Source: Colwellia psychrerythraea 34H
Lineage (GTDB): Bacteria > Pseudomonadota > Gammaproteobacteria > Enterobacterales > Alteromonadaceae
Direction: 5' to 3'
NCBI RefSeq assembly: GCF_000012325.1
Contig: NC_003910.7
Location: forward strand, 4,588,001-4,652,000
DNA: 64,000 bases
Shown here: positions 37,390-46,837 of the stretch, in pieces
Layout: every line of letters starts with the position of its first letter
Numbering within the stretch: position 1 is the first letter of the stretch
The notes under the pieces: generated by a model
What the model was told of the DNA's origin: nothing
The model's input: only the letters and a program-made list of their open reading frames with translations
Databases searched by the model: none
Position numbers and translations under genes: made by a program

Positions 37390-37600
37390 AAATAAATGCT
37401 CGTTTTTATCAAATTTCGAATCGGCACATTATACGCAAATGACTTAGAATTGCGAGCATATACCGCGAGCTAAAACTTAGTAACCCTTTACGGAACATTT
37501 CAATGTTAAATCCTTAGTGAATAACACAATCTGTGGGTGTACAATACTTGCTCATAAAATATATAAATCACATAAGATACTAAATTTAACGGGAAAAATA

Positions 37601-39163
37601 ATGGCGAATAAGAAATCAACGGTACTGATGATTCTAGATGGTTGGGGATATAGAGAAGAAACGAGTTCAAACGCGATTCATCAAGCGAACACACCAGTAT
37701 TAGATAATTTAAAAGCCAAGTACCCAAATATGCTTATTGATACCTCAGGCATGGCCGTTGGCTTACCTGAAGGACAGATGGGCAACTCCGAAGTAGGCCA
37801 TGTGAATTTAGGTGCTGGCCGTGTGGTATATCAAGACTTTACGCGTATCACTAAAGCGATAAGTGATGGTGACTTTATTGAAAACCCTACGCTTTGCCAC
37901 GCAGTAGATACCGCGACATCAAACAATAAAGCTGTGCACATTTTCGGTTTACTTTCTCCAGGTGGCGTACATAGTCACGAAGAACATATCTTCGCTATGA
38001 TGGAACTAGCCAAAAAACGTGGCGCGCAAAAAGTTTACTTACATGCATTTTTAGATGGTCGGGATACACCGCCACGCAGTGCACAAGCTTCTTTAGAAAA
38101 AGCCCAACAAAAATTTTCAAAGTTATTTACAGAAACAGATACTGGCGAAGGCCAAATAGCTTCAGTTATTGGCCGGTACTATGCTATGGATAGAGATCAA
38201 CGCTGGGATCGAGTTGAGGCGGCTTATAACTTAATGGTTAATGGCGAAGGTTTACACCAATATAATAGTGCCTTGGATGCTCTTGCCGCGGCCTATGAAC
38301 GTAATGAGAATGATGAGTTTGTTGGAGCCAGCGCTATAACCAGTCCATCAGGTAAAGCTATCAAGGTAAATGATGGTGACGCTTTGATTTTTATGAATTT
38401 TAGAGCAGATAGAGCGCGTCAATTTAGTCGTTGTTTTACCGACACAAACTTTAATGGTTTTGAGCGAAAGCGAATTCCAGCAATAAGCAATTTTGTTATG
38501 CTGACACAGTACGCTGCAGATATTGATGCTCCATCAGCTTTTGCTCCCACTCCGCTCACTAACGTTATGGGTGAATGGTTAGCTAAACATAATAAAACTC
38601 AATTACGTATTTCTGAAACGGAAAAGTATGCCCATGTTACCTTTTTCTTTAGCGGTGGCAAAGAAGATATGTTTACGGGCGAAGAGCGTATTTTAGTTCC
38701 TTCACCTGATGTTGCAACCTACGATTTACAGCCTGAAATGAATTCAACTCTACTTACCGATAAGCTCGTTGGCGCAATTGAAAGTGGTAAATATGACTTT
38801 ATCGTTTGTAATTACCCAAATGGCGACATGGTTGGCCATACCGGTAGTTTTGATGCTGCAGTAAAAGCCTGTGAAGCAGTAGATACCTGTGTTGGTCGTG
38901 TTGTTAAAGCTGCGCAAGATAACGGTGGTGAGTGTTTAATTACTGCTGATCATGGCAATGCTGAACAGATGCAAGATCCAGTATCAGGACAAGCTCATAC
39001 TGCTCATACCTGCGAACCAGTACCCCTTATTTATGTTGGCCGAAATGCCTCGCCAGCAGCCTCTGGCACCTTGAGCGATATTTCGCCAAGCGTATTGCAT
39101 TTAATGGGAATGGAGCAACCTCAAGAGATGACAGGTTCAGTACTAATGCAGTTAATCAAGTGA
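37601..39163 (+). CDS. gpmI: 2,3-bisphosphoglycerate-independent phosphoglycerate mutase
   Basis: GpmI (GpmM) interconverts 3- and 2-phosphoglycerate in glycolysis with two Mn2+ ions. The protein is 520 residues; Asp13 (LDGWG) and Ser63 (GNSEVGH, the phosphoserine) are in place, followed by [26 protein letters not shown] and the C-terminal metal motifs NGDMVGHTG and [10 protein letters not shown]. The start at 37601 ([10 protein letters not shown]) is chosen over a longer in-frame ATG 28 codons upstream because the family begins there and the length then is normal. envC and yibQ follow, as in E. coli. Confidence 0.97.
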   Translation: MANKKSTVLMILDGWGYREETSSNAIHQANTPVLDNLKAKYPNMLIDTSGMAVGLPEGQMGNSEVGHVNLGAGRVVYQDFTRITKAISDGDFIENPTLCHAVDTATSNNKAVHIFGLLSPGGVHSHEEHIFAMMELAKKRGAQKVYLHAFLDGRDTPPRSAQASLEKAQQKFSKLFTETDTGEGQIASVIGRYYAMDRDQRWDRVEAAYNLMVNGEGLHQYNSALDALAAAYERNENDEFVGASAITSPSGKAIKVNDGDALIFMNFRADRARQFSRCFTDTNFNGFERKRIPAISNFVMLTQYAADIDAPSAFAPTPLTNVMGEWLAKHNKTQLRISETEKYAHVTFFFSGGKEDMFTGEERILVPSPDVATYDLQPEMNSTLLTDKLVGAIESGKYDFIVCNYPNGDMVGHTGSFDAAVKACEAVDTCVGRVVKAAQDNGGECLITADHGNAEQMQDPVSGQAHTAHTCEPVPLIYVGRNASPAASGTLSDISPSVLHLMGMEQPQEMTGSVLMQLIK

Positions 39164-39283
39164 TAGTAAGTTACCTGATAGTAGATTAGTAAACTATAAC
39201 TATTTCACCTCAAGAGATGCACTTCTTGAGGTGACATGGGTATAAGTGATACATTGGCTTTTGATTTATTTCCATCATCAATT

Positions 39284-40471
39284 ATGAGATTGTTTATCCA
39301 CACGTATTTAGCAAATAAGCGCCTTCAACATATAGCTACAGCAATCATAGTAATACTAAGTTTTATACTTGCTTTTCCCTTGCAAGCTGAACAAAGTAAC
39401 CTCAATGAAAGTGCGCAAAAAAAGAACCGCGCAAAACTCAGCGATGTCCAAAAGGCTATTGCGCAACAAGAGTCGAATATTTTTGATGTTAATAAACAAC
39501 GCAGTAGTTTGGAGCAACAATTAAAAAATGATGACTTAGCGATTGCAAAAGTAGCCAAAGCAATTAATAAAATTGAAACTGATCTAGAAACGACTCAAGA
39601 AAAAATTACTGCCTTAGCGATAAAGAAAAAACAGCTAACTATTGCTAAACATAGACAAGAACGTTTATTAGCACAACAACTTAGAGCGGGCTACACTACT
39701 GGTCAACATGATTATCTCAAGTTGTTACTCAACCAAGATCAAAGTGAAAAGATCCAGCGCACCATCAGCTACTATCAATACTTAAATCAAGCACGAACTA
39801 AAGAGATTGATAATTTTCAAGTGACCATCGCTCAACTTCTCCAAGTAAGTACCGAACATCAAACACAGGTTGACCATTTACAACAACTCAAAGACGAACA
39901 ATTACAGCAAGATACCCAGTTTCGAAGTAGTAAATCGCAGCGAAGTCAAACCCTAAAGAAATTAAGTCGTAAGTTACTTTCCAGCCAACAGCAATTGAAT
40001 AAGCTTAAAGCAGAAGAAAATAATTTAAACCAAGCATTGAATAAGCTAGCGGCACTTATCCAAGCTGAAATTGATTTAACCGGTTTAAGTAAATTGAAAC
40101 GAAAGTTATCTTGGCCAGTTAAGGGTCGCATATTGCATCGGTTTGGCACTCGAAAACAAGGCTACTTAAAATGGAAAGGTGTATTAATTAGTGCTCCAAT
40201 AAGCCGACAAGTACAAACCATTCATAATGGTAAGGTATTATTTTCAGATTGGCTTAAAGGCTATGGTTTATTAACCGTGATTGATCATGGTAATGGTTAT
40301 ATGAGTTTATACGCACATAATCAAACCTTATTGAAATCAGTCGGTGATCGTGTAGAAACAGGTGAGCCCATTGCGTTAATTGGACAAAGTGGTGGTTTAG
40401 AGCAATCAGGTCTTTATTTTGAAATTCGCCACCAAGGCAAAGCGCTCAACCCTAAACTTTGGTGTCGGTAA
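39284..40471 (+). CDS. envC: Murein hydrolase activator EnvC
   Basis: EnvC activates the amidases AmiA/AmiB at the division site under FtsEX control. With the start at 39284 the protein has 395 residues: a signal peptide (about 1-35, hydrophobic IATAIIVILSFILAFPLQA), a long coiled coil (about 45-270) and a LytM domain (about 285-395). The LytM zinc residues are missing, as in E. coli EnvC: the end reads LYFEIRHQG in place of HLHFE. It should therefore be non-catalytic. It lies between gpmI and yibQ, the E. coli order. An upstream ATG at 39236 is possible but adds residues before the signal peptide. Confidence 0.92.
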   Translation: MRLFIHTYLANKRLQHIATAIIVILSFILAFPLQAEQSNLNESAQKKNRAKLSDVQKAIAQQESNIFDVNKQRSSLEQQLKNDDLAIAKVAKAINKIETDLETTQEKITALAIKKKQLTIAKHRQERLLAQQLRAGYTTGQHDYLKLLLNQDQSEKIQRTISYYQYLNQARTKEIDNFQVTIAQLLQVSTEHQTQVDHLQQLKDEQLQQDTQFRSSKSQRSQTLKKLSRKLLSSQQQLNKLKAEENNLNQALNKLAALIQAEIDLTGLSKLKRKLSWPVKGRILHRFGTRKQGYLKWKGVLISAPISRQVQTIHNGKVLFSDWLKGYGLLTVIDHGNGYMSLYAHNQTLLKSVGDRVETGEPIALIGQSGGLEQSGLYFEIRHQGKALNPKLWCR

Positions 40472-40590
40472 TTATTGAATCATTTATTAAACAAGATCTC
40501 TCAACATCATTGCGCTAACTTTATATATTTTTTAACTAAATAACTGCTACGCTTTCTTATTATAATAACTAAAAAGACAAATATTACCCT

Positions 40591-41370
40591 GTGCTAAATA
40601 CTTTTTTAAAAATTATCTCTATACGTTCTTTTATAATACTTTATCTAATGCTTTTTAGTGTTCAAAGCATTGCTCAAGCGAACCAAGTTGCTATCGTCAT
40701 TGATGATATGGGGTATCGGTATACCGACAAACATGCGTTAACTTTACCTGGAGCAATTACCTATGCTTTTCTACCTCATACCACCTATGGTAAAAAACTT
40801 GCCATGCAAGCCAATAGCACTAATCATGATGTGCTGATTCACATACCAATGGAATCTGAAAATAGAAAAAAATTAGGTCCTGGTGCGCTAACAAGTAATA
40901 TGGATGAACAAGCATTTAGTCAAAGCTTAACTAAGTCCTTCGCTGAAATTCCCTTTGCGATTGGTATTAATAATCATATGGGGAGCTATCTCACACAATT
41001 ATATCAACCTATGGCTTGGACTATGACGTTTTTAAAACAGCATGATTTGTTTTTTTTAGACAGTAAAACCAGTCCTCATTCACAAGCACAACAAGCTGCT
41101 ATCGATTTTGGCGTACCGGTTAAAGCAAGGCATATATTTTTAGATAATGAATTAACTGAAAAGTATATTAGTCAGCAATTTAAGCAACTCATTCATTTCG
41201 CTCAAAAACACCAAACAGCTATTGCTATCGCCCATCCTCATCCCGAAACTGTGGCAACATTAAATAAACTCATTCCTACCTTAAAGTTACACGGTATTGA
41301 GTTAGTTCCATTATCTCGTTTATACCCAACATCGATCAATAAGGTAATTAACTCTACAGCAACTGAGTAA
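40591..41370 (+). CDS. yibQ: Divergent polysaccharide deacetylase YibQ family
   Basis: This 259-residue protein has a signal peptide (about 1-30) and one divergent polysaccharide deacetylase domain. The first catalytic motif reads IVIDDMGYR and later segments LIHIPMES, INNHMGSYLT (with the metal His) and FLDSKTS, AIAHPHPET follow the family. It acts in the periplasm; the substrate is unknown, with peptidoglycan or glycolipid sugars the likely choices given the link to envC. The start is a GTG at 40591. It is the last gene of gpmI-envC-yibQ. Confidence 0.9.
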   Translation: MLNTFLKIISIRSFIILYLMLFSVQSIAQANQVAIVIDDMGYRYTDKHALTLPGAITYAFLPHTTYGKKLAMQANSTNHDVLIHIPMESENRKKLGPGALTSNMDEQAFSQSLTKSFAEIPFAIGINNHMGSYLTQLYQPMAWTMTFLKQHDLFFLDSKTSPHSQAQQAAIDFGVPVKARHIFLDNELTEKYISQQFKQLIHFAQKHQTAIAIAHPHPETVATLNKLIPTLKLHGIELVPLSRLYPTSINKVINSTATE

Positions 41371-41426
41371 ATTATCGCTAGAACAATGAAATCTCTAACG
41401 CCATATAATTCAGTCTAAAGTATCGC

Positions 41427-42191
41427 TTAAAGTTTAATGTTATTTTCTCGTAAGACTTGATGCAAATATTTAACAGGTATTGCGTAAGTGATGCCACTAG
41501 GGTTACTAATAACAGCCTCTTTAGTTGCTTGTACAAAAACTTTATTAATTATGCCAACCACTTCCCCTGTTTTCATATCATACATAGCACTGCCACTGTT
41601 TCCAGGATAGGCCGTCGCATCAAGCTGATAAACCAAATAAGGATTTCTCATACGTTTGAGCATTTTTAAATTAATTTGTCCTGCAGAAGCTGCAGGAACA
41701 ACAGTAGGAGTAATACTGGCAATCATGCCTCGATGTGTCACAGGGTAAAGACCCAACACGCCGCCAATGGGAAAACCGGTGAAAGCAATATAACTCCCGT
41801 CTGCGTACAAATCTTCATTCGCTAAAGTCATCGCAGGTAAGGCTGCCCCAGAGATCTTTAAAATAGCTAGATCGTATAAACTTGATGTTGCAACAATTTC
41901 GGCTTCTCTTACTTTAGCATTTTTACCAGAACCAATGAAAACAGCCATTTTCTGTAACAAACTTTCATCTAATAAGGTAGGCAATACATGGTCATTAGTA
42001 ACAATGTAACGACCATCACCAATAACAAAACCTGTGCCTCGTAGAATATTTTGTGGTCGACTCGTCGGTGTATGTATTCCAATACCAACGACAGACGGTT
42101 TGATTTTAGCAACAACGCCAACAAAATCTGCTTGCGCGTATGGTGTAAATAAAGAAGCAATAACTAGCAGTAAGGGAATATGTATGGACAT
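41427..42191 (-). CDS. Secreted trypsin-like serine protease
   Basis: The 254-residue protein has a signal peptide (1-21) and a chymotrypsin-fold protease domain. The triad is His68 (TNDHVL), Asp107 (LYDLAI) and Ser199 (PGNSGSAMYD). No PDZ domain follows, so it is not a full DegP/DegS protein; the catalytic core is DegS/HtrA-like. It is expected in the periplasm or outside. The gene stands alone and converges with yibQ. The substrate cannot be predicted. Confidence 0.88.
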   Translation of the reverse strand: MSIHIPLLLVIASLFTPYAQADFVGVVAKIKPSVVGIGIHTPTSRPQNILRGTGFVIGDGRYIVTNDHVLPTLLDESLLQKMAVFIGSGKNAKVREAEIVATSSLYDLAILKISGAALPAMTLANEDLYADGSYIAFTGFPIGGVLGLYPVTHRGMIASITPTVVPAASAGQINLKMLKRMRNPYLVYQLDATAYPGNSGSAMYDMKTGEVVGIINKVFVQATKEAVISNPSGITYAIPVKYLHQVLRENNIKL

Positions 42192-42622
42192 AAATTTTTC
42201 CTAAGTAAAGTGAGCTACAGTTGTTATCGAGCACAAATACTATCTTATAGCAATCGGACTCATTTATTGATCACTTAGCGATAATTAAACTATGCTGCCT
42301 AAAAAATGCTTTAAGATTATAGTTGGCATACAATATTTTTCACGAATATATCATCAAGCAGTTTTGGCATAACACTATCATAATAAATATAGATGAATAT
42401 TCTGTGGTCTATTTTAAAGTGACCAAAGAAAGAAGTCTGACCTGTATAGAATTAGGTCTCAAACTTCAATAGAAGCTATTCCAATTAAGATTAACATGGA
42501 AACTCATGATATAGCTCATTAAATTATAAGCATTTTTTCTATCTCATACTTGCCTATGTAATGCTTTCACAGTCATAATAGCGCTGCTAAGAAGTGTCCC
42601 ATATTAATTTTCAGGATGATAA
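42192..42622. other. Intergenic region before the exosortase-type relic
   Basis: This 431-base stretch holds no supported gene. It includes one copy of a dispersed repeat (42251-42279). No further relic of exosortase-type genes could be recognised in any frame. Confidence 0.6.
42251..42279. repeat. Second copy of the AATCGGACT repeat
   Basis: The 29 bases match 25 of 29 positions at 24881-24909. The hairpin partner arm seen in the first copy is absent here, so this copy is truncated or diverged. Confidence 0.5.
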
Positions 42623-43138
42623 ATGATTACCTTTGTTCACGAGCTTATAAGCCACAGTGTACAACGCTCTCCCGAAGCAATTGCGCTGCAAGTTAAAAAT
42701 ATGAGCTTGAGCTACGCCCAGCTTAATGAAAAAGTAACTAAGGTAGCGCAAGCTTATGCTTCACTCGCCATTACACGCGGCGATCGCATTGGTATTTATA
42801 TTAGTAAAATCATCGATAAAAAAGTGTCTCGATTTACCAATTATTTAGTTTGTGATGGCGGCTTACACCACCATCTAGCTAACTCTTGTAATTTTGGTCA
42901 ATTAATACGAAAAAACTACCCCGTAGCTATTAGAAATAAACTCAAGGAGGGTGTTCAAGAACTCGTTAACATTGTCGGTCCCATATGCAACCCGCTTGAT
43001 ATTTTAGCTGATAAAATAATGTTACCTAAAGCAAGTATGGGCGATTATGTTGTTGTCTTTCAATCGGGGACCTATGTTGCGACAGCCAGCCCTAAGGATC
43101 TTCTTAGTCAGCCACAAGTAAGTGAACTATTAATTTAA
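42623..43138 (+). pseudogene. In-frame relic: acyl-CoA ligase start fused to PLP decarboxylase end
   Basis: This open frame of 171 residues is two partial genes joined. Residues 1-60 match the N-terminus of AMP-forming acyl-CoA ligases (FVHELISHSVQRSPEAIAL, SYAQLNEKV, GDRIGIYI). Residues about 57-171 match the C-terminal part of type III PLP decarboxylases of the exosortase-A kind (IDKKVSR, DGGLHHHLANSCNFGQ, VGPICNPLDILADK, VVFQSGTYVATASP). The ATP and acyl sites of the ligase and the PLP lysine domain of the decarboxylase are absent, so neither enzyme can work. In exosortase loci ligase and decarboxylase genes are neighbours, so a deletion of about 2 kb or more is the simplest origin. A ribosome site is kept, and the frame is open. 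Confidence 0.82.
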
Positions 43139-43226
43139 ATATTATCTTCGCAGAATTACAGATACTCTATCTTAATGAGTATACTGAAATTAGCCTAGTT
43201 ATTTACAATTTCATAATGGAATAAAA

Positions 43227-44051
43227 ATGAACTGGAACAAACGATTATTAGACACCCCTATTATTGGTGATATCACCAAAAAAATTGTCTCAGCTAAGGC
43301 GAGTAGAGAGGCGCATAATATATCAGATCATTTTACGCAGTTTTTACAGCCTTGTGTTGCCGTCAGCCAAACCTTAAAAGAAGAAGCATTTAAAATTCGT
43401 CATAATGTTTACTGTGAAGAACTTGCTTTTGAAGAGGTTAGAGACAATGGCCAAGAAACAGATGAATTTGATCACCAATCAATGTTTTCTTTAATCAAAC
43501 ATAAACCGTCAGGTACATTTACTAGTTGTGTACGCTTAGTCACTTCAAGTGGCCCTGATGAATTACTTCCTATTGAGAAGTATTGTATGGGGTCGATCAC
43601 TAACGAAGAGCTTAGCCCTAAACGCTTTAATCGCAATGAAATAGCAGAAATATCACGTTTAGCCGTTAAATCTGATTTTCGTCGCCGTAAGGCCGATAAC
43701 TATAAAGGCTCAGGTACTGGCGTTATCAGTGAAATTACCTATTCAGAAACCGAATTACGTTGCTTCCCCTTCATAGCCATAGGATTATATATGGCGGCAG
43801 CCACTATGAGCATGAATACCGGTATTCGTCATGTTTATGTGATGATGGAGCCACGACTTGCCCGTAGCATGAAATTTATCGGTATTAATTTCCAGCAACT
43901 AGGTCCCCCTGTTGATTATCATGGTTTACGCGCCCCTTATTATATTAATCCTGAAATTTTTATGAAAAATCTCTCTCCTGGTTTTAAAAGCCTTTTTAGT
44001 ATAATTGAAGAAGACATTTGCTCACAACTGAATCAATTAGATTTAGCCTAA
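43227..44051 (+). CDS. PEP-CTERM/exosortase-type N-acyl amino acid synthase
   Basis: The 274-residue protein belongs to the exosortase-associated acyltransferase family (TIGR03694 type), GNAT-fold relatives of FeeM and of autoinducer synthases. Members studied make long-chain N-acyl amino acids, often N-acyl tyrosine, from acyl-ACP. Typical segments are EEAFKIRHNVYCEELAFE (near 55), DEFDHQSMFSLIKH, FTSCVRLVTS, RFNRNEIAEISRLAV and the C-terminal MEPRLARSMKFIGI. The length is normal and no change is seen in the core. It follows the relic by 88 bases and precedes an FAD oxidase by 34 bases, so the latter two probably are one transcript. Confidence 0.85.
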   Translation: MNWNKRLLDTPIIGDITKKIVSAKASREAHNISDHFTQFLQPCVAVSQTLKEEAFKIRHNVYCEELAFEEVRDNGQETDEFDHQSMFSLIKHKPSGTFTSCVRLVTSSGPDELLPIEKYCMGSITNEELSPKRFNRNEIAEISRLAVKSDFRRRKADNYKGSGTGVISEITYSETELRCFPFIAIGLYMAAATMSMNTGIRHVYVMMEPRLARSMKFIGINFQQLGPPVDYHGLRAPYYINPEIFMKNLSPGFKSLFSIIEEDICSQLNQLDLA

Positions 44052-44085
44052 CAAAATTACAGCGGTAAACCACTAAGCACCTCTT

Positions 44086-45759
44086 ATGCCACAGAAACTT
44101 ATTCCTCTCATTGAAAATGTATTAACAATTGATTCGAGTTTATCATTTGATCCTCAGCAAGTTTCTCGCTTTATGCTTGGCACTGAAGGATTGACTTGCT
44201 TTGAAAATAAACAAAGAAGTATATTTGCCGTAATTACACTAACTCAGTCCCATGAGATAAAAGCACTACTTGATTTGGCCAACCACTGTGCGACCGATCA
44301 AGAGCTCGCCTTTTCTCTTTATCCTATTAGCACAGGGAAAAATTGGGGTTATGGCACCAGCCAACCTGCTGGCACAGCTAAAAACATTATTCTTTTGGAT
44401 TTAGGTCAATTAACCGATATAAAACACTTTGACAGTGAACTTGGTTTAGTCACGATTGAACCAGGGGTTACTCAACAGCAATTGTGTGATTATTTACAGC
44501 TACATAATCATGACTATATGGTGCCTGTCACTGGGGCAGGACCAGACTGCTCTATACTAGCCAACGCCTTAGAACGCGGTTACGGTATAACACCTTATAC
44601 AGACCATTTTGCTGCCGTTAACAGTATTCAGGGGTATTGGGCCAACGGCACGCCTTATCAATCAGCCGTCAATGAACTAGATGCCAGCGATGATAAGTTT
44701 GTCGATAAAACGTTTAAATGGGGACTTGGCCCCTATTTGGAAGGACTATTTACCCAGTCTAACCTTGGTATAGTGAGCCAAATCACCATTCGGTTAGCCA
44801 AGAAGAAAGCTGATTTCACTTCATTTTTTATCCAAATGGAAGATGATGCATTACTTGAACAAGCGGTTCCCTTAATACGACAAGTATTACAAGACTATGA
44901 AGGTATTGTTGGCTCAATTAACTTAATGGATCAACGCCGTTTATTATCAATGTTTGCCAAAAATCCCAATGGTAACGACGTCCATCAAGTAATGGAAAAT
45001 CAAGATATTGAAAGATTGGCTAAAGAATTACAAGCGCCTAACTGGACCATTGTTGGTAGTATTTACGGCAGTGTCGGCGTGGTCAAAGCAGTAAAAAAAG
45101 AAATTAACCGTATTTTTAAACAATTGCCTTGTAAACGAATATATTCAAATAGCTTAATCATCGTTGTAGCGAATAAAGTTATTAAATACATCCCCTCATT
45201 ATTGATTAATAAAGTGCCGCCTTTATCTGTGGCAGTAGAGCAACTGGATTCGTTTAATAAGGGTAAAGAGATTATGCTGGGCAAGCCGAATAAGGTTGCC
45301 CTAAAACTCGCTTACTGGCGTCATACCGAGACTGCAAGTTTTGATAAAAGTGAATTATCACCAGGAAAAGATGGCTGCGGTTTACTTTGGTATGCTCCAT
45401 TAATAACGATGAAAGCAAAGAAAATGCGAGAGTTTGTCGAGTTTGTTAGAGAAACTTGTCCAAAATATAATATTGAGCCTTTCATCACCTTTACTAACCT
45501 AAAACACGACTGCGTTGATAGCACTATTCCTATCGTTTTCGATTTAGGTAATCCTCAGGCAGTCGCCGATGCTCATGATTGTTTAAAAGCTCTGGTAACA
45601 GAAGGTCTTAAAAAAGGCTTTGTCCCCTACCGTCTTAATATAGATCAACAACAGTGGTTACTTAATAAAGACAGTGATTTTTGGCAAACAGTCAATAAAA
45701 TCAAGGGCAGCTTAGATCCACATAATATCCTCAGCCAAGGAAGATATAATCCTAGCTAG
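44086..45759 (+). CDS. FAD oxidase of the VAO / p-cresol methylhydroxylase family
   Basis: The 557-residue flavoprotein oxidises a para-substituted phenol, judged by its family. The FAD domain (about 40-240) has TGKNWGYG (83-90), IEPGVTQQQL and ALERGYGITPYTDHF (161-175). By alignment from memory with vanillyl-alcohol oxidase, Tyr89, Tyr515 and Arg516 (PYRLN) correspond to the phenolate-binding residues and Asp173 to the catalytic base. The usual covalent flavin residue could not be placed. It lacks a signal peptide, so it acts in the cytoplasm. It directly follows an N-acyl amino acid synthase, so N-acyl tyrosine is a plausible substrate; this is inference. A terminator follows. Confidence 0.85.
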   Translation: MPQKLIPLIENVLTIDSSLSFDPQQVSRFMLGTEGLTCFENKQRSIFAVITLTQSHEIKALLDLANHCATDQELAFSLYPISTGKNWGYGTSQPAGTAKNIILLDLGQLTDIKHFDSELGLVTIEPGVTQQQLCDYLQLHNHDYMVPVTGAGPDCSILANALERGYGITPYTDHFAAVNSIQGYWANGTPYQSAVNELDASDDKFVDKTFKWGLGPYLEGLFTQSNLGIVSQITIRLAKKKADFTSFFIQMEDDALLEQAVPLIRQVLQDYEGIVGSINLMDQRRLLSMFAKNPNGNDVHQVMENQDIERLAKELQAPNWTIVGSIYGSVGVVKAVKKEINRIFKQLPCKRIYSNSLIIVVANKVIKYIPSLLINKVPPLSVAVEQLDSFNKGKEIMLGKPNKVALKLAYWRHTETASFDKSELSPGKDGCGLLWYAPLITMKAKKMREFVEFVRETCPKYNIEPFITFTNLKHDCVDSTIPIVFDLGNPQAVADAHDCLKALVTEGLKKGFVPYRLNIDQQQWLLNKDSDFWQTVNKIKGSLDPHNILSQGRYNPS

Positions 45760-45800
45760 CTATTTTTTGAACCTAACATATTAGTCATATGTTTTAATTG

Positions 45801-45837
45801 AAAAAGCCCGACAAGCTTGTGCTCATCGGGCTTTTTT
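45801..45837. terminator. Bidirectional terminator after the FAD oxidase
   Basis: A stem AAAAAGCCCGA/TCGGGCTTTTT with a loop of about 14 bases (itself holding AAGCTT) has A and T runs on the two sides. It lies 41 bases after the oxidase stop, in the convergent gap with the HDOD gene. Confidence 0.88.
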
Positions 45838-45869
45838 AATTAAGCGTTTACTTGAGTGACTACTTTGTA

Positions 45870-46721
45870 TTAATAAAGCATGCAAGCGCTAGGATTTAAA
45901 ATTGATAACAAACCTAACCGTTCTAAATCACAATAATCAACGGCATTTTCTAGCATTTTTTTATCTAGACGAATAGGCTCTAACTGCTCTTCAGTTAACA
46001 AGTCGTTGAAATCTAAGTTTTGATCTTTAAACACTTGCTGCTTACTCATCACACGCTTAGCTATATATAACAACTGTGTTTCTGCAGTGTATTGGCTTAG
46101 ATCGTCAATATCCTGATCACGAATAGGTGCGAAAATGCTATAGGGTAACTGCCATTGTTTTAACAGTTCGGCAGAACATTCACCAAACGTAAATCCTAAT
46201 ACATCTTGTTGCTTCACCCAAGGTAATAAATTGATATCCTGGCTATCACAAGCACGCTGTTTTTCCGTTGTTATTTGGTGAACAACTAATTCACCTAAAT
46301 TATGCAACAAGCCTAAAATAAATAAACGTTCAGCATTAATAATACCTAGACTAGTTCCTAAAAACTTCATCAACAACGCGCAATCAACACTTTTTATCCA
46401 AAACTCATCAAGATAATCTTGGTTGGCATCAATGTTTTTGAAAGCTTCCGTCGTAAAATAGGCAATAACAAGGTTATAAACTTCCGTAATCCCCAGTACC
46501 AAGACAGCTTTAGATATGGTGTCTATTTTACCGGGATAACTAAAAAAAGGACTATTCGCTAATTTTAATACCGTACCAGAAAGGGCAGGATCGAGTAAGA
46601 TAACCTCTGAAATATCATCTATGGTAGATGATTCATCATCAATTAATTCCCTAATTCTGATAAAAGAATCGGATAAAACAAAAATTTCACTGGCTTGTTC
46701 TACATAATCATCTGCGGTCAT
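45870..46721 (-). CDS. HDOD domain protein, copy 1
   Basis: The 283-residue protein is a single HDOD domain, a catalytically inactive relative of HD phosphohydrolases used in signalling. It shows the pattern V-I-L-L-D-P-A-L-S-G-T-V-L, ANSPFFSYPGKIDTIS and LLHNLGELVVHQ. The HD metal residues are not conserved, as typical. It is closely similar in length and motif order to the HDOD protein at 53687-54535. The role is unknown; related proteins act in chemotaxis and c-di-GMP circuits. It stands alone on the minus strand. Confidence 0.85.
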   Translation of the reverse strand: MTADDYVEQASEIFVLSDSFIRIRELIDDESSTIDDISEVILLDPALSGTVLKLANSPFFSYPGKIDTISKAVLVLGITEVYNLVIAYFTTEAFKNIDANQDYLDEFWIKSVDCALLMKFLGTSLGIINAERLFILGLLHNLGELVVHQITTEKQRACDSQDINLLPWVKQQDVLGFTFGECSAELLKQWQLPYSIFAPIRDQDIDDLSQYTAETQLLYIAKRVMSKQQVFKDQNLDFNDLLTEEQLEPIRLDKKMLENAVDYCDLERLGLLSILNPSACMLY

Positions 46722-46837
46722 CTTGTTACCTTTAATACTGCAGTTTAGAAATTTGACATATAAAGTTGCCGAACAAATAAATTCGATCTTTGGCTGAATA
46801 TAGCTATATACAGATCGCCATTCTCAAGTTCAAGTTA

